64,000 nt of DNA from Pannonibacter sp. XCT-53 (GCF_009915765.1 NZ_JAABLQ010000001.1:2728001-2792000), one strand, 5' to 3'; counted from the first letter of the stretch, positions 1-9,967 are shown. The notes: generated by a model not told the origin, from the letters alone. Program-made: numbers and translations.

Positions 1-743
1 AGCCCCTCGCCGCGCCCGGCACGGCCGAACTGCTTGTAGAACGAGGCCCAGTCATTGGCATGGTTCCACACGAGGACAGGCGCAAAGAGGGCCAGCGCCA
101 GCAGACCGCCGGCCCAGAGCTGCCAGCTCAGGAACCAGCGTCGCGCCGAGGGAACGGCAACGAGCCAGAGCACGATCCCGGCCCCGAGGAACAGCACCGA
201 GTATTTCGACAGGAGCCCGAGGCCGGCAAAGACACCGACGGCCAGCCACCAGCCGGCACGCCCGGAGGTCACAAGCTCCGCAAGGGCCCAGAGCGTCAGC
301 CCCCAGAACAGGACCGACGGCGCATCCGGCGTGATCAGGATGCCGCCGATGCCGACCAGAAGCGTGGCGTTGAGGAAGACAACGGCATAGCCGGCGACCA
401 CCCGGCCGAACAGGAGGTCGGCCATGCGCCACAGCGCCAGCGATCCGACGGCCGCCGACAGGATGCCCATCAGCCTGAGGCCGAGCGCCGTGTCACCGGC
501 CAGCGCCTGGCCAAGCCAGATCCACCAGGCCACCATCGGCGGGTGGTCGTAGTAGCCGATTGCCGGAAACAGCCCCCAGAGGCGATAATAGGCCTCGTCC
601 TCGACCAGGCCGGCATTGGCTCCGGTCCAGAGGCGGAACACGGTCAGCAGCGTGACGAGGATCATGAGCGACCGCGGGCTTGCCCAGCCGGGCAGCCGGG
701 CGGGCTGCGCAGCGGTCAGCGGGGAGAGACCGGTGGCCGCCAT
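1..743 (-). CDS. GT39/ArnT-like membrane glycosyltransferase (3' part cut by window edge)
   Basis: About 247 N-terminal residues are visible; the frame stays open to the window edge. The ATG at 743 follows the stop of the upstream glycosyltransferase by 4 bp, so the two genes are almost certainly co-transcribed. The protein has a hydrophobic helix around residues 25-40, then the acidic loop motif ANAGLVEDEAYYRLW and the YYDHPPMVAW segment. Both are hallmarks of the PMT/ArnT (GT39) family, whose first periplasmic loop holds the catalytic acidic residues. Several further membrane helices follow. Members transfer sugars from polyprenyl-phosphate carriers in the periplasm. The upstream gene makes such carriers, so the pair probably modifies an envelope glycan or lipid A; the substrate cannot be told. 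Confidence 0.85.
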   Translation of the reverse strand, partial: MAATGLSPLTAAQPARLPGWASPRSLMILVTLLTVFRLWTGANAGLVEDEAYYRLWGLFPAIGYYDHPPMVAWWIWLGQALAGDTALGLRLMGILSAAVGSLALWRMADLLFGRVVAGYAVVFLNATLLVGIGGILITPDAPSVLFWGLTLWALAELVTSGRAGWWLAVGVFAGLGLLSKYSVLFLGAGIVLWLVAVPSARRWFLSWQLWAGGLLALALFAPVLVWNHANDWASFYKQFGRAGRGEG

Positions 744-747
744 CGTC

Positions 748-1968
748 TCACGCCTTGCGCCAGGTCAGCACGGAGGAGGCGGCGTAGTTCCACACCGCGC
801 CCATGGCGGCGCCAGCGGTTCCGGCCAGCCACCAGACGGGCTCGTTCTCGTAGATGAGGTTGGCAACGCCCACATTTGCCAGCACGCCAACGCTGCAGAC
901 CGCGTAGAAGGTCAGGAGGCCGCGCAGCATGGCAAACCCGGTCAGACGCCGGTCGCGGTAGGTCAGCCGGTTGTTGAGCAGGAAGTTCGTCGTCATGGCG
1001 ACGAAAGTGGCGAAGGTCTGGGCCACGTTGAACTCCAGCCCGAGGCCGAGCATGCCCCCCCGCAGGGCGACCAGATGCACCAGCACGCCGCTGGCCCCGA
1101 CGAGCGAGAACATGAGAAAGCGGACCGACACGAGGTCGCCGAAGAACTTGGACACAAGCAAACCCAGATAGTCGAGCGTCACGAGCGTATCGAGCTTGCT
1201 CTCGCCCTCCTGACGCTCACGGAAGACGAAGGGAAACTCGACGATGCGCAGCCGGCCCTCGCCGCTGGCCACGATGTCGAGCAGGATCTTGAAGCCCTGC
1301 GAGGACAGGCGCGGCGCAAGCTCGTCGATCACCTGCCGGCGCAGCATGAAGAAGCCGCTCATCGGGTCGGTCAGCGAGACCTTGAGCAGTTTCTGGGCAA
1401 GGGCATTGGCCAGGTTGGAGCCGGCGGCGCGGGTGCGCGACAGGCCTTCGCCGATGGCGCCGCCCTCCGCCTTGCGGCTGGCGACCGCCAGGTCGGCGTC
1501 GCCGCCGCGCAGGGCGGCCAGCATGCGCGGCAGCAGCGTCTCGTCATGCTGCAGGTCGGCGTCCATGACGGCGACAAACGGGGCCGAGGACGACAGCATC
1601 CCCTCGATGCAGGCCCCCGCCAGTCCCCGGCGGCCAACGCGGCGGATCACCCGCACCCGCGGGTCGGTGGCCGCGATGGCGCGCGCGGCGGCGGCCGTCC
1701 CGTCGGGCGAATTGTCGTCGACGAACACGACTTCCCAGTCAACCCCGGCCAGGGCCCGGCGCAACGCCTCGACGATCAGCGGCACATTGGCGCGTTCGTT
1801 GTAGGTCGGCAGCACGACGGTCAGCTCGGCAGACCGCCCGGTCGCCTCCACGGGCATGCCGGCCGGAGCAAGAGCCGGGTCACCGATCGGGCCGGCGGTC
1901 GCGCTGCGGTCCGGACCCGTGACCGGATCCGGCGCCAGGCCGGCCTGATGCGAGGCATTCACTTCCAT
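748..1968 (-). CDS. GT2 polyprenyl-phosphate sugar transferase fused to a GtrA membrane domain
   Basis: About 406 residues from the ATG at 1968. An ATG at 2040 and a TTG at 2046 are in frame upstream, but that extension is Arg/Pro/Ser-rich, and no start has a clear ribosome-binding site, so the start is uncertain. The GT2 domain has LTVVLPTYNERANVPLIV, the VFVDDNSPDGT nucleotide-sugar motif, the MDADLQHDE metal-binding motif and the DPMSGFF motif. This is the dolichol-phosphate mannosyltransferase (DPM1/ArnC-like) pattern. The last ~125 residues form a four-helix GtrA-like domain with FLLNNRLTYRDR. The enzyme probably loads a sugar onto undecaprenyl phosphate at the inner leaflet, and the GtrA part may help flip it. 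The GT39 gene 4 bp downstream is the expected user of the product. Confidence 0.88.
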   Translation of the reverse strand: MEVNASHQAGLAPDPVTGPDRSATAGPIGDPALAPAGMPVEATGRSAELTVVLPTYNERANVPLIVEALRRALAGVDWEVVFVDDNSPDGTAAAARAIAATDPRVRVIRRVGRRGLAGACIEGMLSSSAPFVAVMDADLQHDETLLPRMLAALRGGDADLAVASRKAEGGAIGEGLSRTRAAGSNLANALAQKLLKVSLTDPMSGFFMLRRQVIDELAPRLSSQGFKILLDIVASGEGRLRIVEFPFVFRERQEGESKLDTLVTLDYLGLLVSKFFGDLVSVRFLMFSLVGASGVLVHLVALRGGMLGLGLEFNVAQTFATFVAMTTNFLLNNRLTYRDRRLTGFAMLRGLLTFYAVCSVGVLANVGVANLIYENEPVWWLAGTAGAAMGAVWNYAASSVLTWRKA

Positions 1969-2201
1969 GGAGACGGTCCGTTGTCGCAGGTCCAGACGCC
2001 CCGGATGCGGGGCGCCGCTTGCCAATTGCGCGCGGAACATAGCCAATAGCCGCTGTTTTGCAAGCTTGGCCGCCAGCCCTGCCCCGGCTTGCGGTCGATC
2101 GGCAGGGCAGGCGTCGCGGTGTCGCGGCTCCGGTTTCAGGCTGGCCTGCCGCTCCGTCCCCCGCTAGGGTGCCTGCGCGCCGCAGCAAGGAAAGGCCCCG
2201 C

Positions 2202-2666
2202 ATGGATCCGCTCGACAGTCGCCCTGCCGTGTCCCGCGTGCCGCTGCATGCGGCCATCAGCCGGGACCAGATCGCGACGCTGGTCGACACCTTCTATCAC
2301 CGGATCCGGGCCGACGCCCGGCTTGGCCCGATCTTCGACGCGCGCATGGCCGGCCAGTGGGAGGCGCATCTCGACAAGATGAAGCTGTTCTGGGCGTCCG
2401 TGCTCCTGAAGAGCGGCGAGTACAAGGGGCGTCCGGTGCCGGCGCACCTGCAGATCCGGCGCGAGGTCGAGACCGACGACTTCCGGCAATGGCTCGCCCT
2501 GTTCCGGACCACGGCGCACGAGGTGTTTCCCGATCCGCAGGCCGCTGCCGTCGTCATCCGGCAGGCGGAGAAGATCGCAACCAGCCTGTGGCTGGCCATG
2601 CTCGGCACACCGTTCGACCGGCCGCCCGGCTTCCTGTTCGGCGATCCGCAGCCGGCCGCGCCCTGA
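2202..2666 (+). CDS. group III truncated haemoglobin
   Basis: 154 residues from an ATG with AAGGAAAGG 7 nt upstream. The sequence has the truncated globin layout: a B-helix with FYHRIRADARLGPIF, then the E-F region KLFWASVLLKSGEYKGRPVPAHLQI. The His in PVPAHLQI is the likely proximal haem ligand, and the Tyr of the B helix lies in the distal pocket. This 2/2 fold with G-x-P-x-P-x-H is typical of class III (P-type) truncated haemoglobins, which bind oxygen or nitric oxide in the cytoplasm and are linked to nitrosative or microaerobic stress. It is divergent from the glycosyltransferase genes and followed by hisS in the same direction after 165 bp. The exact physiological ligand is not evident. 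Confidence 0.85.
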   Translation: MDPLDSRPAVSRVPLHAAISRDQIATLVDTFYHRIRADARLGPIFDARMAGQWEAHLDKMKLFWASVLLKSGEYKGRPVPAHLQIRREVETDDFRQWLALFRTTAHEVFPDPQAAAVVIRQAEKIATSLWLAMLGTPFDRPPGFLFGDPQPAAP

Positions 2667-2748
2667 CACGCCGCAGAGCGCCGGGGCCCCTGCCCTCGCC
2701 CGCGTGATCGCCGCCGGCGCAGGCCCGCACCCGCCTTGCCCGAGCCCC

Positions 2749-2768
2749 CTGTTTCGTCTAGGAAACAG
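2749..2768 (+). promoter_or_regulatory. perfect hairpin in the hisS leader
   Basis: CTGTTTC and GAAACAG form a 7-bp stem around a 6-nt loop, about 65 nt before the hisS ATG. There is no T-run behind it, so it is not a standard terminator. It may be an operator or leader structure for the hisS-hisZ-hisG group. Confidence 0.35.
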
Positions 2769-2831
2769 CAGCCTGTCCCTCGCCCCGGCGGGGGCTGACA
2801 GTTGATCCTTCCTCAAGGCACCGTGATCCCC

Positions 2832-4550
2832 ATGTCCAATCCGAAGTCCCAGAAACTCAAGGCGCGGCTGCCGCGCGGCTTTGTCGACCGGTCGGCTGAG
2901 GAGATCCGTGCCAGCGAGCATATGCTTGCCAAGATCAAGGGCGTCTACGAGCTCTACGGCTTCGAGCCGATCGAGACGCCGGCCTTCGAATACACCGACT
3001 GCCTCGGCAAGTTCCTGCCCGACACCGACCGCCCGAATGCCGGCGTGTTCTCGGTGCAGGACGACGACGAACAGTGGATGAGCCTGCGCTATGACCTGAC
3101 CGCGCCGCTGGCGCGCCACGTCGCCGAGCACATCAACGAGATCCAGCTGCCCTTCCGCAGCTACCGCGCCGGCTGGGTGTTCCGCAACGAGAAGCCCGGC
3201 CCCGGCCGTTTCCGCCAGTTCATGCAGTTCGATGCCGACAGCGTCGGCGCGCCCGGCGTCGGTGCCGACGCCGAAATGTGCATGATGTTCGCCGACACGC
3301 TTGATGCACTTGGCCTCAAGGGCAAGTACGTAGTGCGCGTCAACAACCGCAAGATTCTCGACGGCGTGCTGGAGTCAATTGGCCTCGAAGGTGAGAAAAA
3401 CGCAGAACGGCGCCTAACAGTTCTTCGAGCTATTGATAAGCTCGATAAATTCGGCGTCGAGGGAGTGAAACTGCTGCTCGGAGACGGCAGAAAAGACGAA
3501 AGTGGAGACTTCACCAAAGGCGCTGGTCTTGGGGAAGCCGCCATTGGAGAGCTTTTACGTATTTTTGGGTCGACAGACATTGACGAGAAAATTGATCGTC
3601 TTGTTGCTCGTGAGGTCGAACTAAAGATCGCGAATCCCGAGTTTACTCATCAGATCGAGTCCGCGTTGCATCAGGCTGCACCGCAAATGGGCGAACAAGA
3701 AAAAGGTTCGGCCAATTTTAACCAAATACCGCTCGATCTCAGCAGTTTTAGTACAGTCGAACGAAATGCTATTTTGCAGAACGTAGGGCTTTTCGCTTTA
3801 GCATCCTCACGCTTTAATGTTAACATGACATTTTCAGAAGGTTTTCGCGAACTTCTTCAACTAGCCGTTTTGATCGAAGCTTCAGGATACAAAAAGAGCC
3901 AAATCAAGATCGATCTGTCGGTTGTTCGTGGCCTCGAATATTATACTGGCATGGTCTACGAGGCGGAACTGACCTTCCCGGTCACCAACGAGAAGGGAGA
4001 AGTCGTGCGATTCGGCTCCGTCGGTGGCGGTGGCCGCTACGACGGTCTCGTCAAGCGCTTCACCGGCCGCGATGTCCCGGCAACCGGCTTCTCCATCGGC
4101 GTGTCGCGCCTGATGAGCGCGCTGAAGAACCTTGGCAAGCTCGATGTGGCCGAGGTGCTGGAGCCGGTGCTGGTCACCGTCATGGACGGCGATGTGGCCG
4201 CCCTTGCGAGGTATCAGGCCATGACGCAGCAGCTGCGCGCCGCCGGCATCCGCGCCGAGATGTACCAGGGCAACTGGAAGAAGTTCGGCAACCAGCTGAA
4301 ATATGCCGACAAGCGCGGCTGCCCGCTGGCCATCATCCAGGGATCGGAGGAGCGCGCCAACGGCGAGATCCAGATCAAGGACCTCATCGAGGGCAAGCGT
4401 CTTTCAGGTGAAATCACCGACAACGTAACATGGCGCGAAAGCCGCCCGGCGCAGGAGACCGTGCGCGAGACCGACCTGGTCGAGACCGTGCGCAAGATGC
4501 TGGCCGCGCAGGCCGAGGACCGCTCGCGCGTCGCGCGCACCGATGCCTGA
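2832..4550 (+). CDS. hisS: histidyl-tRNA synthetase (divergent alphaproteobacterial type)
   Basis: 572 residues from ATG 2832. A TTG at 2802 is in frame but has less support. It charges tRNA-His with histidine. The N-terminal LPRGFVDR segment, class II motif 2 around residues 110-135 ([20 protein letters not shown]), the HisA signature GLEYYTG near 367-373, the glycine-rich [13 protein letters not shown] and a C-terminal anticodon-binding domain near 430-530 are present. It is longer than the ~425-residue enterobacterial enzyme, as in alphaproteobacteria whose tRNA-His lacks G-1; such a tRNA lies at 52943. Codon use changes abruptly inside the gene (see the block at 3375-3955) although the frame and protein are intact. 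hisZ begins just downstream, giving a hisS-hisZ-hisG operon. Confidence 0.97.
   Translation: MSNPKSQKLKARLPRGFVDRSAEEIRASEHMLAKIKGVYELYGFEPIETPAFEYTDCLGKFLPDTDRPNAGVFSVQDDDEQWMSLRYDLTAPLARHVAEHINEIQLPFRSYRAGWVFRNEKPGPGRFRQFMQFDADSVGAPGVGADAEMCMMFADTLDALGLKGKYVVRVNNRKILDGVLESIGLEGEKNAERRLTVLRAIDKLDKFGVEGVKLLLGDGRKDESGDFTKGAGLGEAAIGELLRIFGSTDIDEKIDRLVAREVELKIANPEFTHQIESALHQAAPQMGEQEKGSANFNQIPLDLSSFSTVERNAILQNVGLFALASSRFNVNMTFSEGFRELLQLAVLIEASGYKKSQIKIDLSVVRGLEYYTGMVYEAELTFPVTNEKGEVVRFGSVGGGGRYDGLVKRFTGRDVPATGFSIGVSRLMSALKNLGKLDVAEVLEPVLVTVMDGDVAALARYQAMTQQLRAAGIRAEMYQGNWKKFGNQLKYADKRGCPLAIIQGSEERANGEIQIKDLIEGKRLSGEITDNVTWRESRPAQETVRETDLVETVRKMLAAQAEDRSRVARTDA
3375..3955 (+). other. low-GC block inside hisS
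   Basis: Four 60-nt lines counted by hand in this block give 40-48% G+C, against roughly 70% in lines on either side. Codons such as TTT, TTA, AGT and GAA appear here and are rare elsewhere in the gene. The block covers roughly residues 182-375, between the motif 2 region and the HisA signature, and is in frame throughout. The simplest reading is replacement of an internal segment by recombination with a lower-GC hisS allele. Confidence 0.75.
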
Positions 4551-4566
4551 AGGGGACGACCCGGAC

Positions 4567-5718
4567 ATGTCGAGACCTGATCTTTCGCCCGCCGCCCTCG
4601 GGGCTGCCGCGCTGGCGCGGCTGGAAGCGGCCGGACACACCCGCATCGATCCGCCGATCCTGCAGCCGGCGGACGTGTTCCTGGACCTGACCGGCGAGGA
4701 CATCCGCCGTCGTCTGTTCCTGACCAGCGGCGCCGACGGGCGCGAGCTGTGCCTGCGGCCGGACTTCACCATCCCGGTCTGCCGCCAGCATCTGGAAAGC
4801 GAGCCGGCCTACCGGCGTGATGATTACTGTTACGCCGGTCCCGTGTTCCGCCAGCGGCCGGGCGAGCTTGGCGAGATCCCGCAGGTGGGTGCGGAAAGCC
4901 TCGGCCGCGCCGACCGGGAAGACGCCGATGCCGCCATGCTGGCGCTCGCCCTTTCCGTGCTGGCCGATCTCGGCCTTGCGCATCCCGTGGTGCGGATCGG
5001 CGACGAGACCCTGTTCTCTGCCGTTCTGGCCGGGCTCGACCTGCCGGTGGTCTGGCAGCGCCGCCTGCGTGATCTCTTCGGCGAAGGCGAACGCCTGACC
5101 GCCGCCATCACCCGCATGAGCGGCGCGGGCGCTCCGTCCGACCAGCGCCGCGACGCCCGTCTGGGCTTCCTCGCCGCGCTGGAGGGGGCAAATCCCGACG
5201 CGGCACAAGAGGTGGTGGCCGATCTCCTGTCCATCGCCGGAATCTCCGCCGTGGGCGGCCGCAGTGCGAGCGAGATCGCCGAACGCTTCCTGGAACAGGC
5301 CGCGCTTGCCAGCGGCGCAGGCTCGCACCAGACGGCAGCGGCCATTCTGAGCGAATATCTCGCCATCTCGGGGCGGCCGGACGAGAGCGCGGACACGCTC
5401 GAAGCCTTTGCAACCCGCCACGGGCTTGATCTGGCTGCCCCGCTTGCGGCCTTCCGCGCCCGCACGGCAGCCATGGCGAGCCACGGGCTCGACCTTACCC
5501 AGATCCGCTTTGCCGCCGATTTCGGCCGCCGGCTCGACTATTACACCGGCTTCGTCTTCGAGGTGAGCGTTTCGGACCCGGCGCAGGGGGGCACCCTCCT
5601 GGGTGGCGGCCGCTACGATCGCCTGCTGCGTCTCCTCGGTGCCAGCGACGAGGTTCCCGCCGTCGGCTTCTCGCTCTGGCTCGACCGTCTCACCGCTGTG
5701 CTGGAGGCCCGCGCATGA
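4567..5718 (+). CDS. hisZ: ATP phosphoribosyltransferase regulatory subunit HisZ
   Basis: 383 residues from ATG 4567, which has AGGGGA 9 nt upstream. An earlier ATG at 4543 overlaps the end of hisS and would add 8 residues. HisZ is a catalytically dead paralogue of histidyl-tRNA synthetase that activates HisG and mediates histidine feedback. The class II core is recognisable: [39 protein letters not shown] (motif 2-like) and [12 protein letters not shown] near the C-terminus, with [11 protein letters not shown] behind it. It has no C-terminal anticodon-binding domain. It sits between hisS and hisG and overlaps hisG by the 4 bp ATGA, which points to coupled translation. Confidence 0.95.
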   Translation: MSRPDLSPAALGAAALARLEAAGHTRIDPPILQPADVFLDLTGEDIRRRLFLTSGADGRELCLRPDFTIPVCRQHLESEPAYRRDDYCYAGPVFRQRPGELGEIPQVGAESLGRADREDADAAMLALALSVLADLGLAHPVVRIGDETLFSAVLAGLDLPVVWQRRLRDLFGEGERLTAAITRMSGAGAPSDQRRDARLGFLAALEGANPDAAQEVVADLLSIAGISAVGGRSASEIAERFLEQAALASGAGSHQTAAAILSEYLAISGRPDESADTLEAFATRHGLDLAAPLAAFRARTAAMASHGLDLTQIRFAADFGRRLDYYTGFVFEVSVSDPAQGGTLLGGGRYDRLLRLLGASDEVPAVGFSLWLDRLTAVLEARA

Positions 5719-6683
5719 CCCGGCTCATCATCGGCATTCCCTCCAAGGGGCGCCTGCAGGAGAACACGGCCGAGTTCTTCGCCGGTGCCGGCCTGAAGAT
5801 CGTGCAGCCGGGCGGAGACCGCAATTATCGCGGCGCCATCAAGGGGCTCGACAGCGTCGAGATCGCCTTCCTCTCCGCCTCCGAGATCGCCCGGGAGCTG
5901 GCCGCCGGCAGCATCCATTTCGGCATCACCGGTCTGGATCTGGTGCATGAAAGCATCGCGACGCCGGACAAGCTCGTCCATGTGGTCACCCCGCTTGGCT
6001 TCGGCCCCGCCGATGTGGTCGTTGCCGTGCCGAAGGCGTGGATCGACGTGGAGACCATGGCCGATCTTGGCGATGTCGCCTCCGACTTCCGCAACCGCCA
6101 TGGCCGGCGCCTGCGCGTTGCCACGAAATACGTCACCCTCACCCGCGCCTTCTTCGCCCGTCACGGCATTGCCGATTACTGGATCGTGGAGAGCGCCGGG
6201 GCAACCGAGGGCGCCCCGGCGGCCGGCTCTGCCGAGCTGATCGTCGACATCACCACGACCGGGTCGACACTTGAAGCCAATGCGCTGAAGATCCTCGCCG
6301 ATGGCGTGATCCTGAAAAGCCAGGCGCATCTCGTTGCCTCGCTGAAGGCCGGCTGGAGCGGCGAGGCGCTGTCCGCCGCCCGCACCATCCTCGACCGGGT
6401 GGCGGCCGAGGAAACCGCCCGGGGCAGCCGGCTGGTGCGCGCCCATGTGCCCGACACCCGCGGGGCGATCAAGGACGTGCTGCCGATGGGCGCGGAGCTG
6501 ATCTACGGTCTGCCCGTGGAAGGTGGCGTGCTCAGCCTGCTCTGCCCGCGTGACCTGGTGCCGGACTGTTCCCAGGCGCTTATTGCCCACGGAGCGACGG
6601 CGGTCAGCGTCGAGAAACCGGATTACATCTTCCGTTCGACCAACCGGCTCTACGACCCGCTTGCGGCAAAGGTAAACGGCTGA
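5715..6683 (+). CDS. hisG: ATP phosphoribosyltransferase catalytic subunit HisG
   Basis: 322 residues, overlapping hisZ by ATGA. It catalyses the first step of histidine synthesis, joining ATP to PRPP. The N-terminus [17 protein letters not shown] and the PRPP-binding segment [21 protein letters not shown] (residues 174-194) are standard. HisZ-dependent HisG proteins are usually the short form of about 210-230 residues. This one carries roughly 90 more residues at the C-terminus (about 230-322), even though hisZ is adjacent. A strong intrinsic terminator lies 22 bp after the stop, so this is the last gene of the hisS-hisZ-hisG unit. Confidence 0.95.
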   Translation: MTRLIIGIPSKGRLQENTAEFFAGAGLKIVQPGGDRNYRGAIKGLDSVEIAFLSASEIARELAAGSIHFGITGLDLVHESIATPDKLVHVVTPLGFGPADVVVAVPKAWIDVETMADLGDVASDFRNRHGRRLRVATKYVTLTRAFFARHGIADYWIVESAGATEGAPAAGSAELIVDITTTGSTLEANALKILADGVILKSQAHLVASLKAGWSGEALSAARTILDRVAAEETARGSRLVRAHVPDTRGAIKDVLPMGAELIYGLPVEGGVLSLLCPRDLVPDCSQALIAHGATAVSVEKPDYIFRSTNRLYDPLAAKVNG

Positions 6684-6704
6684 CCAGCCCGCGGATCCCT
6701 GTCG

Positions 6705-6740
6705 ACGCCACCGCACCTGCCCGGTGCGGTGGCGTTTTTC
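6705..6740 (+). terminator. intrinsic terminator after hisG
   Basis: A 12-bp GC-rich stem (arms 6705-6716 and 6724-6735, core GCCACCGCAC / GTGCGGTGGC) with a 7-nt loop is followed by five T. It ends the his operon. Confidence 0.9.
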
Positions 6741-7005
6741 ATTCTGCCGCAACCACAGTCCGTATCCAGACGTCCATCGTGACAAGATCCGATTTCCGTT
6801 CTGGATCACAGGCTTCCGGATTTTTTATGCGGCAGGGTTAGCGTGATTTAACGCCTCAAATCGGACTGGTTTATAGTCAAGTTAACTTTCTTAAGAATTC
6901 CTGTATTTTTTAACAGACAGGCAACAGAGGTCAGCGATTATTGACGCATGATCGAGGCAAAAGCCACCGATCGCCCTCCACGAACCAGTATTGGAGGCAA
7001 TGACC
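6741..7005. other. AT-rich upstream region of the chemoreceptor gene
   Basis: No gene is seen here. The stretch 6825-6935 is clearly AT-rich for this genome and contains several TTAA or TTAAC half-sites (for example near 6848, 6883, 6891 and 6911), but none with the 7-nt spacing of a full CtrA site. It probably holds the promoter of the downstream gene. Confidence 0.4.
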
Positions 7006-8700
7006 ATGTTCATGCGCAATATCTCCGTCTCCGGCAAGGTCATGTCGGTTGTCTTCCTCTTGAGCCTCATTTCCCTGATCAACTCAGGGATCGGTTATTT
7101 CTCGCTGGATCAGCTGAATTCGGCCGCCGGCGTGATCAACCGGACCGCTGCCGACGTCAAGATCGGCGCCCAGTTGAACCAGAACATCCTGACGCTGAGC
7201 CGTGCCGAATACCGGCTTGCGGCGGACCCCGGCCGGGTTGCCGACGTGCGGCGTGTCGTCGAGGAGACGAAGGCCAGTTTCCGCGACCGCATCGCGGCCG
7301 CCGTTGCCAATGCCGAGGGCGAGCAGAGGACGATGCTGGTCGAGATCCAGCGTCTGTTTGCCGAGTACGAACCGCGGGTGGCCCGGGCTCTCGATGTGGC
7401 CGAGCGCAGCAGCAACACCGCGCTGACGGCGGACCAGCAGACCATCCTTGACGAGGTGGCAACCTCGCGGGCGCTGGCCGACCGGATTGCCACGGAGCTG
7501 GCACGCTATGTCGATCACTCGGAGGCAACCGGCAACCGTCGCTCGCAGGAAGCCGGCGACATGGCCTCCTCGTCCGGCCTTCTCCTGATCGGCGTTGCCG
7601 TGGTCGGCATCAGCCTCGGACTTCTCGCCGGCCTGCTCGTGTCGCGGCGCTTCATCGTCCGTCCGCTGACGGTCATGGTGGACGGTCTGCAGCGGCTGGC
7701 GAAGGGCGAGTTCGAGTTCCGGGTCGACTATGCCGACCAGAAGGACGAGGTCGGTTCCATCGCCCGCGCCATGGAGGTCTTCAAGGTCAATGCGGCCGAA
7801 CGCCAGGGCATGCTGGAAGAACAGGTGCGGGAAGCGTCGCGCAAGGCGGAGCGGGCGGAAGACATCCGCCAGCTGACCTTCAGGTTCCAGGAGGACATCG
7901 ACCAGGCGCTGACCATCCTCAATTCGTCGGCGACCGAACTGGAAGCAACGGCACAGTCCATGGCCAGCACGGCGGAAGAAACCGCCTCGCAGAGCGGGAC
8001 CATCGCCTCGGCCGCCACGCAGGCCTCGGCCAACGTTCAGATGGTTGCCGGTGCCTCCGAGGAAATGTCGTCGTCGATCCGGGAGGTCAGCGCCCAGATC
8101 ATCAAGACGTCCAAACTGGCGGCCAATGCCAAGGATCAGGTTGTCTCGGCCACCACGCGCGTCTCGTCGCTCAAGACGGGAGCCGAGGCCATCGGCGAGA
8201 TCATCGAGCTCATCCGCAGCATCGCCGAGCAGACCAATCTCCTGGCGCTCAACGCCACCATCGAGGCGGCACGCGCCGGCGAGGCCGGCAAGGGCTTTGC
8301 CGTTGTCGCCAATGAGGTGAAGTCGCTGGCCAACCAGACGGCAAAGGCAACCGAGGAAATCACGGGCCAGATCGGCAAGATGCAGTCTGACGTGCAGAAC
8401 ACGGTTCCGGTGATCGAGCTGATCGCCAACATCATCGCCGACCTCAACGACATCTCGTCGAGCGTGGCGGCTGCGGCAGAGCAGCAGTCGATCACCACCG
8501 ACGAGATCAGCCGCAACATCTCCGAGGCGGCACAGGGCACCACCGAGGTGTCGCGCAACATCGCCGCCCTGAGCGAGGCAGCCGAAACCAACAGCGCGGC
8601 AACCACGCAGGTCCTGTCGACGGCCCGCGCCCTCGCCGACCGCAGCGGTCGCCTCAGCACCCAGGTGACCAAGTTCATCAGCGAGATCCAGGCCGCCTGA
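7006..8700 (+). CDS. methyl-accepting chemotaxis protein
   Basis: 564 residues. The ATG at 7006 is chosen because GGAGG lies 8 nt upstream; ATGs at 7000 and 7012 are also in frame. Layout: TM helix at about 12-32, a helical periplasmic ligand-binding region of about 150 residues (four-helix-bundle type), TM2 at about 189-211, HAMP to about 265, then the cytoplasmic signalling coiled coil. The hairpin tip, around 405-432, reads [20 protein letters not shown] and is essentially invariant in the family. No C-terminal CheR-binding pentapeptide is visible (end ...ISEIQAA). It should signal to CheA/CheW, which are not in this window; a cheZ-like gene lies 1.3 kb downstream. The ligand is unknown. 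Confidence 0.95.
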   Translation: MFMRNISVSGKVMSVVFLLSLISLINSGIGYFSLDQLNSAAGVINRTAADVKIGAQLNQNILTLSRAEYRLAADPGRVADVRRVVEETKASFRDRIAAAVANAEGEQRTMLVEIQRLFAEYEPRVARALDVAERSSNTALTADQQTILDEVATSRALADRIATELARYVDHSEATGNRRSQEAGDMASSSGLLLIGVAVVGISLGLLAGLLVSRRFIVRPLTVMVDGLQRLAKGEFEFRVDYADQKDEVGSIARAMEVFKVNAAERQGMLEEQVREASRKAERAEDIRQLTFRFQEDIDQALTILNSSATELEATAQSMASTAEETASQSGTIASAATQASANVQMVAGASEEMSSSIREVSAQIIKTSKLAANAKDQVVSATTRVSSLKTGAEAIGEIIELIRSIAEQTNLLALNATIEAARAGEAGKGFAVVANEVKSLANQTAKATEEITGQIGKMQSDVQNTVPVIELIANIIADLNDISSSVAAAAEQQSITTDEISRNISEAAQGTTEVSRNIAALSEAAETNSAATTQVLSTARALADRSGRLSTQVTKFISEIQAA

Positions 8701-8754
8701 CATCCCCAAGGGCAGCCTACCCCCGGCATCCCCATGGATGCACTCCGGTACCTT

Positions 8755-8787
8755 TCCGCGCCTTCCCAACGGGCGCGGATCTTTTTT
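8755..8787 (+). terminator. intrinsic terminator after the chemoreceptor gene
   Basis: TCCGCGCC and GGCGCGGA (8 bp) flank a 9-nt loop and are followed by TCTTTTTT. Confidence 0.85.
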
Positions 8788-8857
8788 GTCCGCCCGCCGG
8801 CGCGCTCCGCCGGATCGAGACCTCGGGAGCGAGCCCTGAGGCTCATCGCCTCAGGTT

Positions 8858-8885
8858 CCCTGTCTCAGGAGCCCTGTCTCAGGAG
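8858..8885. repeat. two tandem 14-bp units
   Basis: CCCTGTCTCAGGAG occurs twice in tandem between the chemoreceptor terminator and the end of tag; looser relatives of the unit lie on both sides (about 8820-8905). Confidence 0.7.
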
Positions 8886-8906
8886 CATTGCCTCGGGGGC
8901 ATGGCT

Positions 8907-9554
8907 TCAGGGGCGTGCGGGCCGGACAAAGGATGCACGGATCGCCTCGACCTCCTGCCGCACCGAGCAGCCCTCGACATGATCGTTGACGAGGCCCATG
9001 GCCTGCAGGAAGGCATAGACCGTCGTCGGGCCAACGAAGGTCCAGCCGCGCTTCTTCAGATCCTTCGAGATGGCGAGGCTCGCCGGCGACGTCGCCATCC
9101 TGCTCAGCGTCGCGTGATCGCACACCAGGGGCCGGTCGGCCGGTCCGGGCTCATGCGCCCAGAAATAGGCTGCCAGCGTGCCGAACTCCGCGCGCAGCTC
9201 CTGCGCGCGCCGGGCGTTGTTGACCGTCGAGACAATCTTGCCCCGGTGCCGCACGATGCCGGCATCGGCCACGCAGCGCTCGATGTCGGCCTCCGTAAAG
9301 GCCGCAACCCGGTCGATGTCAAACCCGGCAAAGGCCGCGCGGAAGTTCTCGCGCTTGCGCAGGATCGTCAGCCAGGACAGGCCCGACTGAAAGCCTTCAA
9401 GACAGATCTTCTCGAACAGCCGCGTGTCGTCCGTCACCGGCCGGCCCCACTCCGCATCATGGTAGCGGGCATAGTCATCCAGTCCCTGCTGCCACCAGCA
9501 GCGGATCCGACCATCCGCTCCGCGCATCAGCCCGGCCGGCAGCGTCTCGTCCAT
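8907..9554 (-). CDS. tag: DNA-3-methyladenine glycosylase I
   Basis: 215 residues from ATG 9554, with AGGGAC upstream; the open frame extends further but without coding character. The enzyme excises 3-methyladenine from alkylated DNA. The family's zinc-site residues are all visible: Cys in IRCWWQ, His in YHDAEWG, and His and Cys in VNDHVEGCS near the C-terminus. The core GFQSGLSWLTILRKRENFR and RGWTFVGPTTVYAFLQAMG are diagnostic. It is transcribed alone, converging on the chemoreceptor gene. Confidence 0.95.
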   Translation of the reverse strand: MDETLPAGLMRGADGRIRCWWQQGLDDYARYHDAEWGRPVTDDTRLFEKICLEGFQSGLSWLTILRKRENFRAAFAGFDIDRVAAFTEADIERCVADAGIVRHRGKIVSTVNNARRAQELRAEFGTLAAYFWAHEPGPADRPLVCDHATLSRMATSPASLAISKDLKKRGWTFVGPTTVYAFLQAMGLVNDHVEGCSVRQEVEAIRASFVRPARP

Positions 9555-9967
9555 CGGCGTGTCCCTGGCCCCTTGCAATGTTCCTAATTTGTTCCTAACA
9601 TCAAACCCGCAACCAGACAACAGCAAAGGCCGGGACGGCAGGGGAGAGAGGGCGGGGGAGAGAGGGCATGGGACAGAGGGCGGGGGAGTTTCCCTGTGCG
9701 GGGGACATGGGAACTGGACCTGTCAGCCAGCCGAAGGCGTCACCCCTGTCTATGGGAGCGCTGGCCCGGCGCAGCGCAGGGCCGGGGCCTGTTCGCTTGC
9801 AGAGCCTTCGCTTGCAGAGCCTTTGAGAACCGCGAGGCCGGGCATCATCCGATCAGGGTGAACCAGACGAGGTGCGCGTTCCACGAAGGGGGAGGCACCG
9901 GGTCTCGCGTGGCCAGGTCGGGGCGACACGGAGCACGACCCCGGCGCGTCACCCTCGCCCCGCACCA
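9555..9967. other. intergenic region with a G-rich tandem array
   Basis: No gene is supported. It holds three ~14-bp units of the type GGGGGAGAGAGGGC at 9641-9681 and a short direct repeat CGCTTGCAGAGCCTT near 9795-9825. The open frames here lack plausible starts and family features. Confidence 0.5.
9641..9681. repeat. three 13-14-bp G-rich units
   Basis: Units such as GGGGGAGAGAGGGC follow each other with few changes, starting 87 bp upstream of the tag start codon. Confidence 0.7.

Noticed and set aside
616..2049. A 477-codon plus-strand frame over the GT2-GtrA gene
   Set aside because: Composition is typical of an antisense shadow (Gln/His/Arg/Gly), and the opposite strand has all glycosyltransferase motifs.
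6836..6852. TTAG...TTAAC near 6836-6852 considered as a CtrA site for the chemoreceptor gene
   Set aside because: The spacing is 6, not 7, and one half-site is mismatched.
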